Below, piece by piece: positions 42,638 through 44,989 of a DNA stretch of 44,989 bases (the stretch's first letter is position 1; every line of letters starts with the position of its first letter). Location: positions 1 to 44,989 of the forward strand of contig CALAVG010000361.1 of NCBI GenBank assembly GCA_937892275.1. The letters are read 5' to 3'. Source of the DNA: an uncultured Methanomicrobiales archaeon. Its GTDB lineage: Archaea; Thermoplasmatota; Thermoplasmata; Methanomassiliicoccales; Methanomethylophilaceae. Under the pieces are notes generated by a model. The model saw only the letters and a list, made by a program, of their open reading frames with translations, searched no databases and was not told the origin of the DNA. Both the position numbers and the translations under genes were made by a program.

Positions 42638-44989
42638 TGCTGTCACCTCCCAGATCGATGGCATCTTTTGTACACACAGAGAAATAGGGGCAATCAGAGC
42701 ACTTCAGTCTTGGGGTCGGAGGCAGTTCCGTTCTGCTCTGCTCCTTCATCACCTCGTGCATATCAGATACCCTGTCGAGGACCGAATCCAGGAATGCTTC
42801 GGTCATCTCGATGTTAGTGCCGTACCTTATCACTCCGTCCTTGGCGTAACCGGCGATCTTCTTGAGACCGCTCCTGACCGAACTCACATGTGACTTGTTG
42901 TTGCGACTGAGACCGACGGCATCGACTATGTTGTTGATCAGGGCCTCATCCTGCTCCCAGGCAGTGATGTCCTCCGGGCCCATCTCGTCGATGATCCTCA
43001 TAATGACGTTCACATTGTCCCTCAGATTCTTGCTAAGAACGCCTCCAAGGAACTCACGGAAGCCAAGACTTCCGATTATAGCCTGCTTGGCCGTACGATC
43101 CGAAAGTCCTATGGTCCTGACGTTGGATGTGATCGGGATATCTCCTTCAGCAGCAATGGCATCGTTGTCCATGGCGTAGAATAGGTTGAACATGTTCCTG
43201 TGGCCCTCCTGCTCCTGGACCAATCCGAGATAGATCGGGGCCTGGAATTCCGGGAATTTGTAACCGGAATCGGGGGTCATCGCCTTCACTATGTCCTCTA
43301 CCTTTCCCGGTTTGCCCGTCTTGTAATCGTTAACGATGCCGTCCCAGAAGAGGTCAAGCTGACCGTGGATAGGATATTTGGTCGATTCGAAATCCACCTC
43401 GCAGACGGAGCTGGTGTACTCCTTCCCCAAGGCGATCATGAACTTGTTTGGGTTCTTCTTGGTGGAAAGAGGAACATCCAAAGGTGCATCCTTCACACCG
43501 ATATGGTCTATATATCTGACAACGGTGGCCATGGCCTGTCTGATCCTTGCATGGTCTATCTCCTCCATCAGAGGTGATGACAGACCTGAATAGCGGTCCG
43601 ATATCAGGTCGACGAAATGGTCAAGTCCAAGTTCCTTCACATCCGTCGGATAACAGACATAGAACTCTGCGAAGGAATGGATCAGAGTACCGAATTCGGT
43701 GCTCTTCTCATCAGGGGTGCTGAGGAACAGCCCGTACATGAATCTCCTGGGGCAGGCGTAATAGTTGTTGAATGTGGATTTCGAGAAGCTCCTCTCCAGA
43801 GTCCTCTCCGAAGCGATACCTCTGACAGGATCCTCCGGGATGATCTGGGGATCCTCCTGATGCCAGCGGCCTTTGACGAAATCCCTGCACATCAGAGAGA
43901 ACCTGTTCATGGGCTTCTTGTACAGTAGGTCGAACATCATGCATGGTCTGGCCGTCTTGCCACCCTTTGTGGAATTCACGAAATAGTACCTTACCGATCC
44001 CTGTTGGATCAACGCGTTGAGCCTTGCCACGTTCTTATCGGTCTCATCCTCGATGTCTATGTACTGTTTCCCAACAAGGGTCTTGTTCCAATCCTGCTCC
44101 ATGCCCAAATAAAAGACTACGGGCCTGTCGATGTAGATGGATTTGTTGCAATCCACAAGAAGAACACCCTTCTTCTCGTCCTCGGGAATCTCCTCGTTGT
44201 GATGCAGCTCTTTGACGTTGTCGACAGCGTATTTGACCTCGTTCAGATTGGTGGAGGTGATCTTCTGATCGGCCACCTGGAGATCGTTGATCAGGATAGA
44301 GACCTGTATCTTGGCCCTGCGGTCGCAGATCGCCTCGCATACCTGCGAGTATGTCATGTTGCGGATGCCCTTCATCACATCCCACAGTTCCCTTGCCCTG
44401 TTGCGCATATCGCCGTCGGTCTGTTTGGAGAGCAGGAACTCCTCCCTGCCCTTGACGAAGAATCCGTTGTAGTTGGAGAACAGTTCCTTCACATGCTTCA
44501 CGCGGATGGTCTCGAAATCGAGGGCCAATGTGATGAATTGAAGATAGTCCCTGATCTGCGACAGGTCGCGTACATTCAGGGAATTGATGAAGGGAAGGCC
44601 TTTCCTATACATCGAAGCTCTTACGGAATCAGCGATGGGACTGTCGGTGTTCAGGACTATCGCATAATCCTCGGGATTGTCAGGATCTATCATGTCGGCC
44701 GTGTTCTCGGCCATCTGACGGTCGTTGCCTATCTCGTAGATCGTATCGATCTCGTAGGGTTCCTTCTTGAAAATAGAGACGGATTCGTGCCTGATGGGGA
44801 TGAAATGCTTGTCGAGGTCGTTGAACAGTTCTTCCTCGATAACCGCAACGAACAGGCCCTTGTAGAAGTCGTCATCCTCGGGGATGAAGTTTCCCATGAG
44901 TCTCTCCAGGGTGGAGATGTGCTCGTATGAATCATAGACGGCCTTGGCGGCCTTGGAATGGAGATGCTTGCGGACATCCTTGGTGTACT
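42630..44989 (-). CDS. addB: AddB-like nuclease/helicase subunit with Fe-S cluster (5' end outside window)
   Basis: The frame is open to the window edge, so at least 785 residues are present and the start lies beyond position 44989. The C-terminal PD-(D/E)xK nuclease shows HGQLDLFWDG and IVNDYKTGKPG. One Fe-S cysteine precedes it (NNYYACPRRFMYG) and three lie at the end (CSDCPYFSVC, CX2CX5C), matching the AddB-type [4Fe-4S] staple. Helicase-like middle segments (VFYLGMEQDWNKT) are degenerate, as in AddB. It overlaps addA and is translated first. An internal ATG at 44897 is not the start. Confidence 0.85.
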   Translation of the reverse strand, partial: YTKDVRKHLHSKAAKAVYDSYEHISTLERLMGNFIPEDDDFYKGLFVAVIEEELFNDLDKHFIPIRHESVSIFKKEPYEIDTIYEIGNDRQMAENTADMIDPDNPEDYAIVLNTDSPIADSVRASMYRKGLPFINSLNVRDLSQIRDYLQFITLALDFETIRVKHVKELFSNYNGFFVKGREEFLLSKQTDGDMRNRARELWDVMKGIRNMTYSQVCEAICDRRAKIQVSILINDLQVADQKITSTNLNEVKYAVDNVKELHHNEEIPEDEKKGVLLVDCNKSIYIDRPVVFYLGMEQDWNKTLVGKQYIDIEDETDKNVARLNALIQQGSVRYYFVNSTKGGKTARPCMMFDLLYKKPMNRFSLMCRDFVKGRWHQEDPQIIPEDPVRGIASERTLERSFSKSTFNNYYACPRRFMYGLFLSTPDEKSTEFGTLIHSFAEFYVCYPTDVKELGLDHFVDLISDRYSGLSSPLMEEIDHARIRQAMATVVRYIDHIGVKDAPLDVPLSTKKNPNKFMIALGKEYTSSVCEVDFESTKYPIHGQLDLFWDGIVNDYKTGKPGKVEDIVKAMTPDSGYKFPEFQAPIYLGLVQEQEGHRNMFNLFYAMDNDAIAAEGDIPITSNVRTIGLSDRTAKQAIIGSLGFREFLGGVLSKNLRDNVNVIMRIIDEMGPEDITAWEQDEALINNIVDAVGLSRNNKSHVSSVRSGLKKIAGYAKDGVIRYGTNIEMTEAFLDSVLDRVSDMHEVMKEQSRTELPPTPRLKCSDCPYFSVCTKDAIDLGGDSSE
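42643..42650 (-). promoter_or_regulatory. Shine-Dalgarno that decides the addA start
   Basis: The minus strand reads GGAGGTGA, five bases before GTG 42637, within the final codons of addB. This favours the GTG over the ATG at 42664. Confidence 0.75.

Noticed and set aside
42638..42664. ATG 42664 as the addA start
   Set aside because: No ribosome-binding site precedes it, whereas GTG 42637 has GGAGGTGA five bases upstream.
44004..44930. 308-residue plus-strand ORF opposite the AddB-like gene
   Set aside because: It mirrors the real coding strand, which carries nuclease and Fe-S motifs.

Overview
The window reads as a chromosomal segment of a methanogenic archaeon, most likely of the order Methanomassiliicoccales (Thermoplasmata branch). 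Support comes from archaeal ribosomal proteins S19e, L39e and L31e, aIF6, PDCD5, the RFC large subunit, Taw1, an archaeal-type LeuRS, MptE (methanopterin pathway) and methanogenesis marker protein 2. The strongest lineage clue is the amber codon. Of about 45 genes, roughly 36 stop at TGA, 8 at TAA and at most one at TAG. Two further TAG triplets sit inside what should be single proteins: leuS, and a ferredoxin-nitroreductase pair. That is the pattern expected where TAG is read as pyrrolysine. The lineage is inferred from gene content, not from a database search.

Layout, left to right. 1-945: end of iorA, then iorB (indolepyruvate:ferredoxin oxidoreductase). 997-3751 (-): ABC exporter operon (ATPase, permease with a Q/N/P-rich N-terminal tail, membrane-anchored exported protein). 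3860-5004 (-): a short FtsZ-like GTPase and a tandem ribbon-helix-helix regulator, divergent from leuS across an intergenic region holding five TGTCSGACA palindromes. 5252-8152: leuS with an in-frame TAG. 8186-9329 (-): ubiX-like flavin prenyltransferase and a zinc-ribbon membrane protein. 9475-11408: a complete IS1634-type insertion sequence with 13-bp terminal repeats and a CGATT target duplication. 11461-12891: CstA-family transporter.

13184-15055 is a translation operon (rps19e, PDCD5, rpl39e, rpl31e, eif6). It faces a metallo-beta-lactamase-fold hydrolase (15056-15700, -). 15888-22426 is a co-directional run: acyltransferase, DUF373, mptE, site-2 protease, CorA-like transporter, methanogenesis marker 2. 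The SRP RNA gene lies on the minus strand at about 22500-22780. 22970-25035 is a sodium:solute symporter module with a 44-residue accessory protein and a winged-helix protein. 25060-28753 is a tightly packed operon: ABC ATPase, zinc-ribbon membrane protein, rfcL, taw1.

28750-30340 is a redox island: DUF1294 and flavodoxin-like protein (-) divergent from ferredoxin-nitroreductase, with palindromic operator candidates between them. 30405-34737 is a surface or polyphosphate module: acidic exported protein, small ORF, DUF4956, VTC-domain polyphosphate polymerase, DUF4353 carbohydrate-binding exoprotein. 34806-39731 holds an orphan HPr-kinase-like protein, sfsA, a DEDDh exonuclease and a CtpE-like P-type ATPase. 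The window ends in a translationally coupled AddB/AddA-like helicase-nuclease pair (39746 to the edge, -). No CRISPR array and no tRNA or rRNA gene was seen.
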